Below the pieces are notes generated by a model. That model worked only from the letters and a program-made list of their open reading frames with translations, was not told the origin of the DNA and did no database searches. The translations under genes were made by a program, and so were the position numbers. Below are positions 39,884-53,799 of a DNA stretch of 64,000 nt, in pieces. Numbering within the stretch: the stretch's first letter is position 1; each line of letters opens with the position of its first letter. Source of the stretch: Epiperipatus broadwayi (Eukaryota > Onychophora > Udeonychophora > Euonychophora > Peripatidae); NCBI GenBank assembly GCA_028023455.1, contig JAQFVV010006856.1, positions 200,501 to 264,500 of the forward strand. Direction: 5' to 3'.

Positions 39884-42800
39884 GATGTGGAGAGGGAATG
39901 GGTCTGTAAAATAAATAGTAAGAAAGTTATTTATAAGCATAATGGAGAAGAAAGAATAAAAAAAATTATAAAAGAGAAGTTAGGAAAGAAAAAATTGTTA
40001 AAATTGGGTATTTTGAATATGCAAGGTGGTAGGAGACCAAAAACGTGGCAGGAATTAAACAAAGCAATTGAAAATGAAAAGCTTGAGGTATTAGCAGTAG
40101 TGGAAACACATCTAAGAGAAGAAGAAGAACCTGTTTTGGAAGATTTGGTATGGTAGGATATAAATAGAAAAAAGAAAGAAAAAAGGGTGGTGGTATAGGT
40201 GTTATATCAAAAAAATATTTAAATACTGTTAAATGCCAAGAACATTGTGGTTTGAAATAGGGCTGGGAAAACAAGAATGGATGGTGGCTATAGTTTATAT
40301 AGCTACTGAAGATAGTCAAACTGTAATGGAATGGAAAAATAGCATATATGAGTTCCTAGTTAAAGGTATACAGAATTTTAAAGAAAAGGGGAAGAGAATA
40401 ATGGTTATAGGAGATATGAATAGGCATATTGAAGAAATTTATGATGTAGACAATAAGAATGGACAGCTTTTGAAGAAATTTTGTCAGAGAGTAAATTTGA
40501 GCATTGGAAGCTTATCTAATATTTATGAGGGACAATATACATGGTCTAGGAATAATATATCCAACACAATAGATTATATATTGGTAGAGAAAGAGGGAAT
40601 GAATAAAGTACAGAAAATTAAGATGTTTGATAATGAAGAGAGAGTATGTAATAGTGATCATAATTTTGTTGTAATTGAAATGGTTAGTAATGTGATGGAA
40701 AATAGGAATAAAAGTAGAAACAATAGTGAAAGATGTGGATGGAGAGTAAATGATAAGAATAAGTTAGAAGAGTATAAAATACAAGTTGAAGAAACCATGG
40801 AAGAGTTGATTGAAAATGAGTATGAGGACTGGTGTGATGAAATAGAAAAAGTTGCAAATATGGTTTTAGGTGAGAATATTCAGAAAAATAAAAGTAATAG
40901 AAAAATGAGAGTTAGTAAAAGTGTAAAAGAGAGGAAAAAGCATGTAGAGAATATAAGTGTGCTATTAAGAACACAGAAAGTGAAAAAGATATTAATGCTA
41001 AATGGGAAAAGTACTTAGAAAAGAAGAAGTTAGCTAAAATAGATAATTATATAGAGAGAATGAAACTAAATAGTAAATTATTGGATGATATTAATAAAAG
41101 TGGAAGAGATGGGAGTAAAAAATTTTGGAATTACATTAAAAGAAGAAATTTAGGGGAGAGAGAGATAGTATTACTGGATTAGGAGGGAATAGAGTGTAGC
41201 TCTAGAGAAGAATTAGAGAGAATATTGAATAGTTATGTAATAGATATAGAAAAGATGTTAGATGTGAAGGACAGAGGGATAAAAAATATGAAAGCATATA
41301 GTAATGGGAATATTGCATTTATAGAAAATGAACTGAATGAGGCAGGGAATAAATTGAAAAGTGGTAAGGCAAGAGGATTAGATGGAAAGGCAGCAGAGAT
41401 GGTAATGAATTTGGGGCATAGGGCATAAGTAAATTTACTATCATGTTTCAATAAGATGGCACAGAAGAGAGTTTTTCCAGGTAGTTGGAGTAATACAAGA
41501 GTAAGATTATTATTTAAAGGAAAAGGTAAGGATCATAGAAAGTTAAATAATTATAGACTAATAGCAGTAACATCAGTTTTATATAAAGTTTTTTTTATAT
41601 ATGGTGGCTGGAAGAGTTGCAAAATGGATGGAAAAAAATAATGTAGTGGGGGGAATGCAAGTAGGTTTTAGGTGAGATAGGCATATAGGAGATAGTTTAT
41701 TTGTAGTTACACAACTTATAGATATGAGTAGAAATTCAGGTAGACAGTTATATATGAGTTTTATAGATATAGAGATGTATGATAGAGTGAATAGAAATAG
41801 ATTATGGATAAGTTTAGCAAATCTGGGAATGGATGAAGCTTTAGTGGTTGTTATTAAGAAATTATATGAAAATAATTACTATACATATCAATTAGGGGAT
41901 ATAGAATCAGTTAAAGTTAAAAATGGCATGGGACTGAGGCAAGGATGCCCTATGTCACCTATTTTGTGTTGTATTTGAGTGAATAGAAAGACTAGGAAGA
42001 GGGATAGAGATACCATTAACAGGTAGCAAGAGAGTATATACATTGTCCGGTCTTTTTTTTGCAGATGATGTCTTTTTGTGTGCAGAAAGAAGAGAAGATA
42101 TGGAAGTTATGCTGAGGACATGCGCAAGGGTGGGTAAAGATAAGGGGATTAAATTTAGGGAAGAAAAAATCAAATATAATGATGGTGAATACTGGGGAAA
42201 GAGAAGACAAAGATTTCTTATTGGGGGATATAAAGTTAAGTGTGGTGAATAGATATAGTTATTTGGGAATCATCTTGAGTAATAAGAAAAATTTCTTGGA
42301 TGAATGGGAGAAAAAATTGATAAATGAATTAAAGAAAAGAAAGGGATTGATAAAGAAATTAACAGTGTTTTCATATAATAAATATGATGTAGCTAGAATT
42401 ATATGGGAGTGGCAGTAGCAGGGTTAACATATGGCAATGATGAATTATGTGTTAGTAAAGGGGTATTAGAGTGCTTAGAAAAAGTACAAAGGGAAGTAGA
42501 AAGACATGCATTAGATGCTGAGGGGTGGACAGCAAAAGAGGCAATTCAAGGAGAAATGGGATAGTCAAGTTTTTATATGAGGGATGCAAAAAGCAAATTG
42601 AAAATGTTCGGTAGATTGCAGTTTATGGATAATAAAAAAATAGCCAAAATAGTATTTAATTGGGTTACAAGTAAAGGGCAGGTAACAAGATGGGTGAGAA
42701 AGGTAATGTGGTATTGAAAAGATTTGGATAAAGAAGTTATGTCAGTATACTTGTACAAAAGATGGGATGATTGTGTTAAGAGGATTGTTGAGTGTTATAG

Positions 42801-43290
42801 TGGGAAGGAGTGGGATAAAAGAATAGATGCATTAATAAAGAATAGGGAGTTGGAGAGATGGAGAACTATTATGGAGAGTAAAACGAGTTTAAATATATAT
42901 AGAAGTAAACGGAATATTGGGTGTGAGTTAATTTATGATAATAGTAAGGAAAGTAGTTTATTGTTTAAGGCTCGTACGGGATCTTTAGCAACAAAGGAAT
43001 ATACACGTAAATGGAAAAATATGGGTGATTTAGTCTACAAGTTGTGTAAAGAAGGCATAGAAAATATTAGGCATCTGTTACTTCAATGCAAATGTTTGGA
43101 AGCAGAAAGGATACAAATAATGAAGTTATGGCAGGTTAAATATGAACAAAGTGATTATACAGAAAGTGAGTTATTGGTTTTTATGCTAGGTTTGGGAAAA
43201 AATAAAGGGGATTTAGATATGAAGGTCATGGATTTGACAAAGATTATGTTGTCCAAATGGGATGGAGCAGATTATGGAAAAACATAGGGT
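39884..43290 (+). pseudogene. CR1-like ORF2: endonuclease-reverse transcriptase, several breaks
   Basis: APE parts: LKLGILNMQGGRRPK near 39997, VVETHLREEE near 40099, IVYIATED near 40288, MVIGDMNRHI near 40402, YTWSRNN and TIDYILVE near 40537-40590, and NSDHNFVVIEM near 40652. RT parts in several frames: KSGKARGLDGKAAEMV near 41358, NNYRLIAVTSVLYKVF near 41547, MSFIDIEMYDRVNRNRLW near 41755, GMGLRQGCPMSPIL near 41926 and LFFADDVFLCAE near 42051. The C-terminus (42724-43287) has LCKEGIENIRHLLLQC, a zinc-knuckle-like element. Stops at about 40155, 41018, 41180 and 41428 and further frameshifts make it non-functional. Confidence 0.8.
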
Positions 43291-43400
43291 GGACAATGGA
43301 AAAAAAAGGTAAAGTGGCTAACAGGTTTCTCTGGGCATAGCTGCTGAGAGATTCCTGACTCCGCTTAAGGAGAAGTCACAGTACATCACATCACATCACA

Positions 43401-46400
43401 ATTAACTTTGACACATGTCAGGAATGGGTATAAAAATCAGAATGCCATTGTGGGTAGTGGCTCTCATTCTTTGTTCAACTGACCACCAGTACTGAACTGC
43501 ATCTTTAATAGTGTTAATTTTTTTTTTATAATCATTATTTTTTAAAAAAAAAAACATTGTAAAATTTATTATTTTCATATCTTAGTTATTTGTCATGGTT
43601 GGATAAACAATTTTAAGGTATCTTACTTTTATATTGTCTTAAGTCAGTTATGAACTTTTTATTTTCTAAGTAAATACTTCAAGCAAATATTAGCTTAATA
43701 ATGGCACAGTTTCAGAAATTTTATTTTAAAAGTAAATTACCTCACAAACCAGGTGAAAATCGTTATATTTAAAATCATAACAGACTTTTTACTTTTTTAT
43801 CTCTTATTATTATCAGTCACCATATATAGAAAAAATTTTTTTAAAAAAAGTACAAATTTAATTAAATGATGAGAATAGAAGAACTCTAAAATATTGATGA
43901 ATAATTATAATTGATCTCAATTGTTTTATGCTAAGTCTTACATACTAGTTATTTGACTGCTGAATTATTATAACCTGTAATTAAGTTTATGATTATAAAA
44001 TTTATTCAGAAGAAATAACTTGCTCCAAATAACCAGGTTAATTTTTCCATTTATGATTTGTTTCTCTTTGTTTGGGGAGAAAACTGAATAAATGCTTCCA
44101 GTAGACGTTAAGCAGAGAAGTTGTGTATATTGATGAATAGTTTGCCAGGTTAACAATAACAGACATTTAATCATGCTATGTTAATTGGTGGACTATTAAA
44201 ATTATTGCAATTTCATAAAGAAAATTATTAAAATAATACTTTTGCTTAAGTCATAAAAAAAACTTATGTATATGATTTGAAAGAAATATACATGTTCTCC
44301 AGAAGAAAGAAAGAAGATGCAAACTGTTAAAATAAAATGCAATATTTTATATAAGTTGCATTAAAAATATTTCTAGAATTTGGTGACAAATAAAAGTCAA
44401 TAATTCCTTAATATATGCATTGTAAAATAACACAGAAGGAAAGAGTGAAAATTTTGTTTATCTCCAATGGAACCACAGTTATTCTATAATAATTTTCTGG
44501 ACAACTTTTAATGTTCATTAATCTTTTATATAGTTAGCTTATGTTATATGTGTGTCTTCATATTTGGATCCAAACATTTATCATTAGAAATAAGACTTTA
44601 ATTAGTGTCTATTTTTCACTATTTAATTTCAAAGAGTTATAGTTGCCAAAAATCTTCATTAAATAAAATGCATTTTTTAAAATATTACTGTGAATGCTTC
44701 ATTTTCCAGACAATTTGTTGAAGAAGGACTTTATGCCCTTGACAGGTAGCTCACTATGGAAGTAGTTCTGCCAAAGAACTAAGGTTTTTTAAAAAAGAAA
44801 AATATTGATAAATTTATTTTTTATTTTTATAACATTTATGTGCAAAGGCCCTTTATTGTGTATTACTTTTAAGAGTTTGTAACAAAATGTGTAGGTATTC
44901 CTGCTATTTCTAGGTGAAATCCATCCTTCTAGTATGAAGTGGTATAGGTAAAATTTGTGGTTTATATTTTATACAATTTAAGATGTTTATCTCAAATGAG
45001 GAGTATTTTGTAACATTTCAATATATTTTTACAGGTAAAATAGTGTATTTGAATTTATCAGAAGTACATATTTTACAATTATCTTGCTATAATAGCCTAC
45101 TTTTAATATAATATTTGAACAGAATTTTATTTCGCTCTTCATCATTTGACAAACAATTTTCTTTATTCTTATTATGTCCACTTTATTTTAAAATAAGTAT
45201 TATGCTATTCATTGTATGTGTATATTCTTTATTTAAAGCTAAATTTTATTATATATTTTACAAAAGTTTGACTGATATATTTTTTTTACTCATTGATTTC
45301 AGACATTGCTTAACATACGAATCTTTAATGTAAACTTGAACTTATTCTTATTAGTAATATTTTATTATTTTGCCTGTGTTTAGTGTTGGAATATGCTTAT
45401 TTTCTGCATACTTTCTTAGATATTTTTATATATTGTGCTTTGTGGGATGGAAATGCTCTCCCCATTGTTCACTGTATTTTTCCATGAGAGGATCTGTAAG
45501 GTATTTTGATAGTATACTTATTATGTAGCCAAGGTGACCAGGTCCCAGGAGAGGATCATCTATAATTGAGATTATATTTATGATATAGCTGATGTAGCTA
45601 AATCCCAGAAGAGCATTATTGTTGAAGCATTTTTCCATTTCCTTAGATGGTGAGACTGCATCCACACCTACATTTATACCTAAGAGATAGGCTGTGGAAG
45701 CCACCATTACAATATTAGAGAATTTTTCTTTAAAAAGCTGAGTTAATATTTCATCCCTCATGTGAATGAAATATATATTTTTCCACCATTGAGGGTGTAG
45801 ATTATTGCGTTTTATTAAACGTTATGACAATGATAGGTTAGTTTTGAGGTGTTTAGCTCCTTAGGGTGCACTTTGTCATTTGTGGTGCAATAGTTAAGTA
45901 AGTTAATGTCTGCATTATGCTACTGAGCTTTGTTAGTAGTTCGCAAGCAAACCAACAGAGCAGAATTAATTTTAAATAGCATATTTTTAAACACTTAATT
46001 ATAATGGGAATGCACATACACAATGTTTATTTTCATCGATGCCTGTGAGATATTCATCACTGGATCAGTAAGTGATTTAGAGTTAAACAATTTATTATAT
46101 TTTGAATAGAGGATATTTTGTAAAATATCTAGTCACTTATAATTAAAGCCACTATTATATCGTTAAATTTATCATTAAACATTTGTTTAATGTAGCACCT
46201 AAATAATAAAAAAATAGCTTAGAAATATACCCACTGTATATTACAACCAATCTGTTTAATTTGATATTTTCATTTAAAAATATGTGAATATAATGTACTA
46301 TTTAAAGAGCAATTGTAACTTAAATAATCAACATTTTATTTCTTTTATGAGGCAATCTCAAGTTGTAATAAATGCATTTTAGTATTCAGTAGCAGCACAT

Positions 46401-47470
46401 ATGCTGGCCTGTAACTTTTGAACAATCTTGTACATATTTTATGCTATATTTGATTAATAAATTTACTATTAATTATTCAACTTTTATTTTCTGGATATAT
46501 TTTCTATATGTGAAGTGTTTCTTGAGTCCTAAATTCTTAAGATACAAGAAATCTCAATATATCAGATAAACAATCCCTATGCTTATTATTCCAAGTTTCA
46601 AATGAGAATTAGAATTACAATTTTGAAAACAAACATTTATTTAACCTTGCAATGAGTTTTATTTCAATTCATTGTTCAGACTGCACATTAGAATTCCTGT
46701 AAATTATTTATTGTGCTGTTAGGGATAGTAGAGGGATATAAAACATACTCTTTCTTTCTATTATTCTGAATGATATCCTGGGTAAAAGGCTATAATTATT
46801 CAAATTTGTAGATAAATATTTGATGTCAATATTAGTCATATTAAATGCTTCTTTAAATAATTATTATTGTTATTCTTAAATGTTAGGATACATTAGCTTT
46901 TAAGAGAAGTGAATGTCTCCTATAACTTACCAAGATGCCATTCATTTGTTTGACAACACAACACTACAAAATAATTCCCAAGATGGATAAAAGAACCTTG
47001 AGATCACTGTTTATTATTTTGTAAATTATCAATTTAGTATTTCTATCATAAATGTGGTAGTGGCACAAGAATTATTTTTTTAATGTACCATAAGAAAGAT
47101 ACTTTCCATTTTCCTTTTACTCTACAAGAGTAGAGTTTGTATCAGATCATATTGGCAAATTATTAAATGCTTTGTGACATATCAAAGAAGATATAAAAAC
47201 CCATGAGAAGATATTACTTTTAAAAGTGCAAATGTTGGTAACTTAGAAAATGTGTTTGATGGACAGAGAAATCTATTTTATATTTAAATTATTAATTGGG
47301 GAATGATTGAAGATTTTTCTCTCTTCTCAAATTACTTGTTTAATTTATAATAATTCATTTTATTATTATTTAAAAAATTTCTTCATTTATTTTACATGCA
47401 TATCTCTGGAGATAACTTATTTTATAACTAACCAGCCACTGAGCTTAGCTCACATTTCATTCTATTGATC
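43401..47470. other. AT-rich spacer
   Basis: No known gene or repeat was recognised apart from the weak frame at 45426-45761. A somewhat less AT-rich stretch (43405-43500) follows the CR1-like 3' end. Confidence 0.5.
45426..45761 (-). CDS. Unidentified open frame of 111 codons
   Basis: The frame is less AT-biased than its neighbours and has mixed composition (AYLLGINVGVDAVSPS, then two similar stretches LLGFSYISYIIN and LLGPGHLGYIIS). I recognise no family. It could be a hypothetical exon or a remnant of a repeat. No splice sites or neighbours support a gene. Confidence 0.15.
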   Translation of the reverse strand: MRDEILTQLFKEKFSNIVMVASTAYLLGINVGVDAVSPSKEMEKCFNNNALLGFSYISYIINIISIIDDPLLGPGHLGYIISILSKYLTDPLMEKYSEQWGEHFHPTKHNI

Positions 47471-47547
47471 TAGTGATCCATTCATTCATTCATTCATGTT
47501 TAAGGGTGGCTCTTATTAATTTTTATAATTATTTGGGGAAGGGGTTA

Positions 47548-47549
<2 letters not shown>

Positions 47550-47588
<39 letters not shown>

Positions 47589-47598
47589 GATAGCTATG

Positions 47599-47690
<92 letters not shown>
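47550..47690. repeat. AT dinucleotide microsatellite, two blocks
   Basis: Two AT runs (about 47550-47585 and 47599-47690) are separated by TATGATAGCTATGTTA. The open frame across them encodes only Ile/Tyr repeats. Confidence 0.95.
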
Positions 47691-47692
<2 letters not shown>

Positions 47693-48283
47693 TTTTCATT
47701 TATGGAAACAATACATATTATAAACATAGCATTATAATTAAAGTGTGAGCTATTATCTGTTAATTCTCACCAACCACTAAGATACCTTGGAATCAAAAAA
47801 AAATGGATATGGGTTTAAATAAATAAAATGTATAAAGTTCATTACCAGTTGAAGAAAACATTGTATCTATGAATAATCTATTCATCCAAATATGTTAGTG
47901 TGATATTATAACATGTTTCATGAAATCAATTTCTCATAGACCACTGCAGTATTTTATATGTTTTAAAATTTTGATAGGCTACAGACACTCTTTTTTAAAC
48001 CAAACATAATGGGAAAATGTCAGCAGTTAGAAACTTAATGCATTGATGAATTCAAATAAAACAAGCCTAAGTTATTCTGCTGACACTATACTACATTTTA
48101 GTGACAAAAAATAATCTGTTTATTTAATTCTGGATCATATACAACATGATTTAAGATATAATTCAACTCATAATATACATTTCAATTCCAAAGAAATTTG
48201 TATACTTAATTGAAATCTTTGACTATTTAAATAGCAACAACGACACTATATGGACTCCAATCTTTATTTATTTTTCCATTTTA

Positions 48284-48440
48284 GAGACCACATGTGAGAT
48301 GGATGAATGAAATAAGAAAGAGTGCAGGGGTGATGTGGCAAAGAGAAGCTAAAGATTGGAGAAGATGGATTGAATTTGGAGAGACTTTCATCCTTCAGTG
48401 GATTGATAATGGTTGATGATAATAATGATGATGATTATTA
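48284..48440 (+). mobile_element. RTE/BovB-type LINE, 150-bp 3' end
   Basis: It matches the last part of copies A and B (VRWMDEIRKCAG region to ILQWIDNG) and ends in a GATGATAATAATGATGATGAT tail. It is an extreme 5' truncation. Confidence 0.9.
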
Positions 48441-51400
48441 CGTTTTAAAGCTTCAGTAAAACTCAAGCACTACTATTATTAATAATTTCTTTTAACAGTG
48501 ATGAACAAAAACAAGAGCTATGTACAGAAAATCATTTATATCTGGAAACATTGAAGTTTTACTGATAATAAACATTTATTTCACATAATCAAATGTAGGT
48601 CTCTCTACTTTAAATCTTTTAAAAAAAATATCACCAATTAAAGGGCAACTATTTTTCCCCTTCAGAAATTTAACAACTTTCCACTTTTGAGCATTACTAA
48701 AAATGTGTTTTTTTATGTATAAGTATTCTGTCAGTGGAATTGCTATTATATATTCATACATTATAATACAAAAGCAGATTATTAAATCCCACTAAAGTAT
48801 TATTTTCTATAAATTAATTAATTGCTTTTGATTCCTGAGTGAATGTTTCAAGATTAAACACTGAATCATTTTATCTACATTTAAATACAGACTTAGTAAG
48901 ATGCACTTTATAATCCAAATATTTTATCTAAATTTATATGTACATATCATCAAAATTAATTCTACATACTAACAATGATAGAAATGATAAGGAAAATTAA
49001 TCAATATAAAAAATCGATTATTTTAGCTGTATAATTAATGAATGTGGAAACTTTCATCCCACTGTTCCCTTCTTTCCCATTCATTCCATAAAATAAAAGT
49101 TAGCAATGGATTTTTAGGAAAAAATATGAAGCAGAAAAATATTCATTCTTATAAACTGAAGTCATCCATAATAATGGATAGCCTCAAATTAAAAATCAAT
49201 TTCATTTGTTTGCTTTGACTAAAACTGATTATTGTTAGTTTTTAAGTTAAGTCAATCTTTTATTTATTTAGAAAACAAAAAAGATAGAAATTGATCCTCC
49301 CCCCCAAAAAAAAAATATTCATAAAAAAAAATGTAATATTAATTATCCCCTATTGAATGTAATAGACTTTAATAGTTTTGCATGATCGAAAAATCCATGA
49401 AAACTAGTAACTTGTGATCAAACCATGAGAATTTGGGCAAACCAAGATTATTGAGACTTATGGAATAAATAGCCAATAAAAATTAAAGACATATATCACA
49501 TGACCCAATCTTTTTTTTTTTGGGGGGGGGATAAATATCTTCAAGTATAATTAGGTTAGAACTAAGTGTTAGTGAACATTTTGTTATGATACAAAAAATA
49601 AAATTGATATATAGTTGAGGTCAATTTATTTTATTTTAACATAATTGGTTAAAACAGTCACAGAAGATAACAATGATTTTTGAATATTCCTAAAGGAAAA
49701 AAAAAACTATTTTCAGACAATATTTTACTTGAGTTTTTTTTTTAATTATCCATAAATTGGTTATGATATTTTTTATAATTAATTAAATCTACTGTAACCA
49801 TCTATGGTAACATTATGTTTTATGTATTTTTTTCTTAAGATATTATAGAAGATAGCATTAATACCCAGAACTGAAATAATTTCATTAATATCTTTAAGAT
49901 GGAATAATTTCTAGAGATATAACTAGTTGATTGTCCTGGCGCCATATTGAATTTTTAAAAAAACTGACTTGAAACACAATTTTCACAATGGCTTCGGTTT
50001 TAATAATGTTAGAGCAAAAAAATTTACATTGATAGAAACTAGAACAACTAAGGAAAACAATAAGGCTAAGACAAATAGTGATTTCTATTTAAAAAAAAAA
50101 TTTTTTTTCAACATCCAAGATAATTATTACTTTATTGTTTGTTCATAATTTATAATTAATTAAATTTAAATTACATCTTCATTGATAATTTCTTTGTATT
50201 CTTCATAAAATTATCTTTCAAACCATATATAACACTTCTTATCTAAGATAATCCATAACTTCAGAATCTCCAAAACTAGTCGCATAAGAATTCTTCATTT
50301 TTATCTTGTACCCCAAAAGTTAACAAATCTCAGAGGTGTCTATAAGAAAAAGATTCATCTTAATAAAAGATACAAAACAAATCATTTCCAGAAAGTGGAT
50401 ATGCATTTGTCATCATAGCAATTAGATACTCATATATTTATAACTAGAAATTGTAGGCTACTGTCTGTATCAATGATAAAATGAGTTTTATCTCTTTATT
50501 TTATATTTTTTGTGTACACCAGGGATGTTTATATTCTTTATGCATGCCAGTGATGCTATCTTGTTATATTTATTGTCCCATAGATATATAATTTATTTGC
50601 ATATAGCTCATTTGCTAGCTATAGACTTGAAAATATAGGCAAGAATCAGAATTTGATTCTTTGTCTGCGTACAATTCCATGTGATATATACATAACCATG
50701 TGGCTATTACTACTACACACACTATTTGAAATCTCTGTTTATTGTTTTTATGTGGTTATATTTTTACATGATATTATGCCCAGTAAATTTTGTGATTGCT
50801 TTATCAACTGCAACCTTTCTGTACATCTGATATTCAGTCTTAAAATATACATTGCACTGCTTTACATATGTAAATCATTACTTGTTATACAAACACAAAC
50901 ATGCAAGTGCAAACACAAATATACTAATACAAACATAAACACATTAATAAATTATTAAAACTTTTGACAATCATTATGTCTATAAAATAAGGTTGCCTCA
51001 AACTTGGATCAGAGACCCAAAATTACACTGTATATAAACCACTTTTGTTATATTTGAATACAAATTTATATACTCTACAATAAAGAGCACAAATGATTTA
51101 ATATTATATAATTTATATATTACACAGACACACCAATACAAATGCAAAAACATTAATAAATGATACCATTTATCAAATAATTAAAAAAAACTTAAAAATA
51201 TTATTCAAATAATTAAAAAATTAAAATTGAATACTTATGATATTCTGCGATTATGTTTTTATCCCATTGAAGGCTTTGAAGTCTGAATTATCAGCATACT
51301 TTTAATCCATTTTACTAATCTGGCTGATTAAGATATTCTGCCTTTGTCGTCTTAATGTAATCTAGTAAACTGACAAGAAAAGAAAAAAATTAAACGTACC

Positions 51401-53795
51401 TATTAATAAAAATATTAATAAAAAATTCAAATTTTATCAGATTTCAAATTGTGTTATACCATTTTAAAGATGGAATTAAGTAGCAATGAATGCCAGGATT
51501 TATGTTGCCATCATGCTTATAGTTTTGTGCAATTTTAAAAAGAAAACAAAATTTTAATGAATCAACGGTCACAAGCATATGACACACTACAACTGAGCAA
51601 CCAAATACAATAGCCAGGTTTTGCCTAGTTTAGTAGTTATTTTAAAAGATTTCTAAATTGTACTTATAGTTTAATTATATAAAATACAGTATATCTGAGT
51701 ATACTTTGAATATCTGCTGAGTACTGCTGGAATACAAAACAAATGGAGAAACAAGAAAAAGAAAACAAGAAACATTAGAAGGTTAGCAATAAGATAAAAT
51801 ATAAATTAAAGTTAGCAAGCCTATTTTTCTGATGATAAACTAGTTTTGAGAAATGCATGCTATATGCTAAAAAAAAAAAAAAAAAAGATGAACACAAATA
51901 TAATCAAGAAATTTATATAAAACAAACTAATACTCATATTATATAAGGTTAATGAGATCAATAAATAAAGTACAATATTGGATTGTAATAAGGGCTTTAG
52001 AGCGATGTAATGATATAAATTGATTTTGAGTTGAAAAAATATGAGAATACGTGGCAAATTGTGACGGCCTTATCTAATATTTTATTCAAATATAAAAGTT
52101 AATGCTATTTGAGAGGACTTCTAATCAATTAAAGAATTAATGAATACTCGTAGACTTGATAAAGGAATATATGTATTTTTATTTATTTATAGTTTTGTTT
52201 GCGTGAATGCATGATTACGAAAATTATTTTCAAAAATAAATTGTTTTTTCCTTTTTTTTTTTTTTACAAATATTTTCATAGAAACGATTGATTTATTACA
52301 GTTCATTGTTATTTTTTGTTTGTAATTACTGAAAAACACACAGACACACACAAAGCTTTTTATAACCATAAATACTAATAATAATTTGCAAACAGTAATC
52401 CATATACACTGCTATTGAATTAACACATTTTTTCATTTAATTTTAAATAATTATTATTTTATAATATTTTTTGATAATAAAATGAAAGAATTTAATAAAT
52501 ATTATATTTTTTTATGTTCAAAAGAAAATTAGCTATTAACGTAGACTGAAAACAATTTAAATAATTATTCGTCTTATTAGCTAAGAATGTTGTGTTGTTT
52601 TTTTTTTAAATAAAAAAAAATAATTATGAGAAATTATAAATACTTATACGAAAAAAACAAGAAACTAAAATGTCTTATGGAAAATTAGCGTGGAATGTTA
52701 ACCACACTTAAAAGAAAATATTAGCCTCAAACAAAAACGAAGTATTGACATAAACTTCTATTTTTAATCGTTGAGAAATTAACACTACCAATGCTTTAAC
52801 AACAACAAAAAAATCTATTATTTAAAGTTGAGGGAAAAAAAAATCAGAAAATCTGTTAAATTAAAGATAAATATTATTACATAAACTAAAGCACATTTTT
52901 TATCGTTGAGATATTGTCCATAACAGTATAGAGTTCATGTCCAAATAATTTTTTGTATTAGTATTATTAACTTCCTATTTCCAATTTTTTTTAAAAAATG
53001 TTCGCTCTAAGAAATGGCAATTAAATTTTTATTAACATTTCAAGTGCAAATCATCGAGATTAAATAATATTTCTATACTGAATAAACATCGCATGAGTGA
53101 TTGTAATAAATAATGGGTCATAAAAAATACCATAACTTGCTGCGCTCTTTAATTAAACTTAGCAGAATATAATGGGTTCAAAATATAGCACGAACTGAAT
53201 TTTTTTTTTTTTAAATTATCAAAACGCTTTTTTTTTTTTCAAATGAGTTAATCTAAACTAAAATTCATTCTAGTTGAAATTAACACTATTACGTTTTTAT
53301 TTTATGTAAAGACAAACCATATATCAGCTTTTTAAAAGATCAACCCAAAGCAAAGTACTGCCCCATCTTCCTCTATGTAAAAAGAATGAAGGAATCTCGT
53401 TAGGTAGAGCAATTATTGGGTTGTGGAAATTTGTGAGATATATATTTTTTATCATCTAATTAAAAACAGCTAAATACCAATTTATTAACCAATAACTGAA
53501 CGACTAATTTGATTGCTTGGAGACTAACTACCTAAAGGCATGCTTGTAATCAAAAAAATTCTCTCAGATTTGAAAATAGAAGCTCACTATTTCTTACTCA
53601 TCTAAAATTTTTTCAACATATTTTTTTTTTAAATAATGCATAAAAATACTTAATTTGTTTTTTATTTTTAGAAGGTAATAATTTTGGAATTATTTTCTAT
53701 TAAATCTTTTCATTATTTGCATTAATATTTTGTTTCTACATAATAATATTTTAAACTTGTTACATAAGTTACATATAAAAAGGAATTTTATCGTC
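48441..53795. other. AT-rich spacer
   Basis: No gene or known repeat was recognised. Poly-A/T and short C or G runs (49301, 49521) occur. Confidence 0.5.
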
Positions 53796-53799
53796 AAAC

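Larger units (their letters stand above)
38829..43400 (+). mobile_element. CR1-like LINE, decayed
   Basis: Two cistrons are recognisable: ORF1 with a PHD-type finger and an SGNH esterase, then ORF2 with APE and RT. The 3' end carries short repeats (ACATCACATCACATCACA at about 43383-43400), as CR1-like elements often end in short direct repeats. The 5' UTR could not be delimited. G-rich sense strand and AGA/GGA codon use contrast with the T-rich Jockey-group copies, so this is a separate lineage. Confidence 0.8.
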
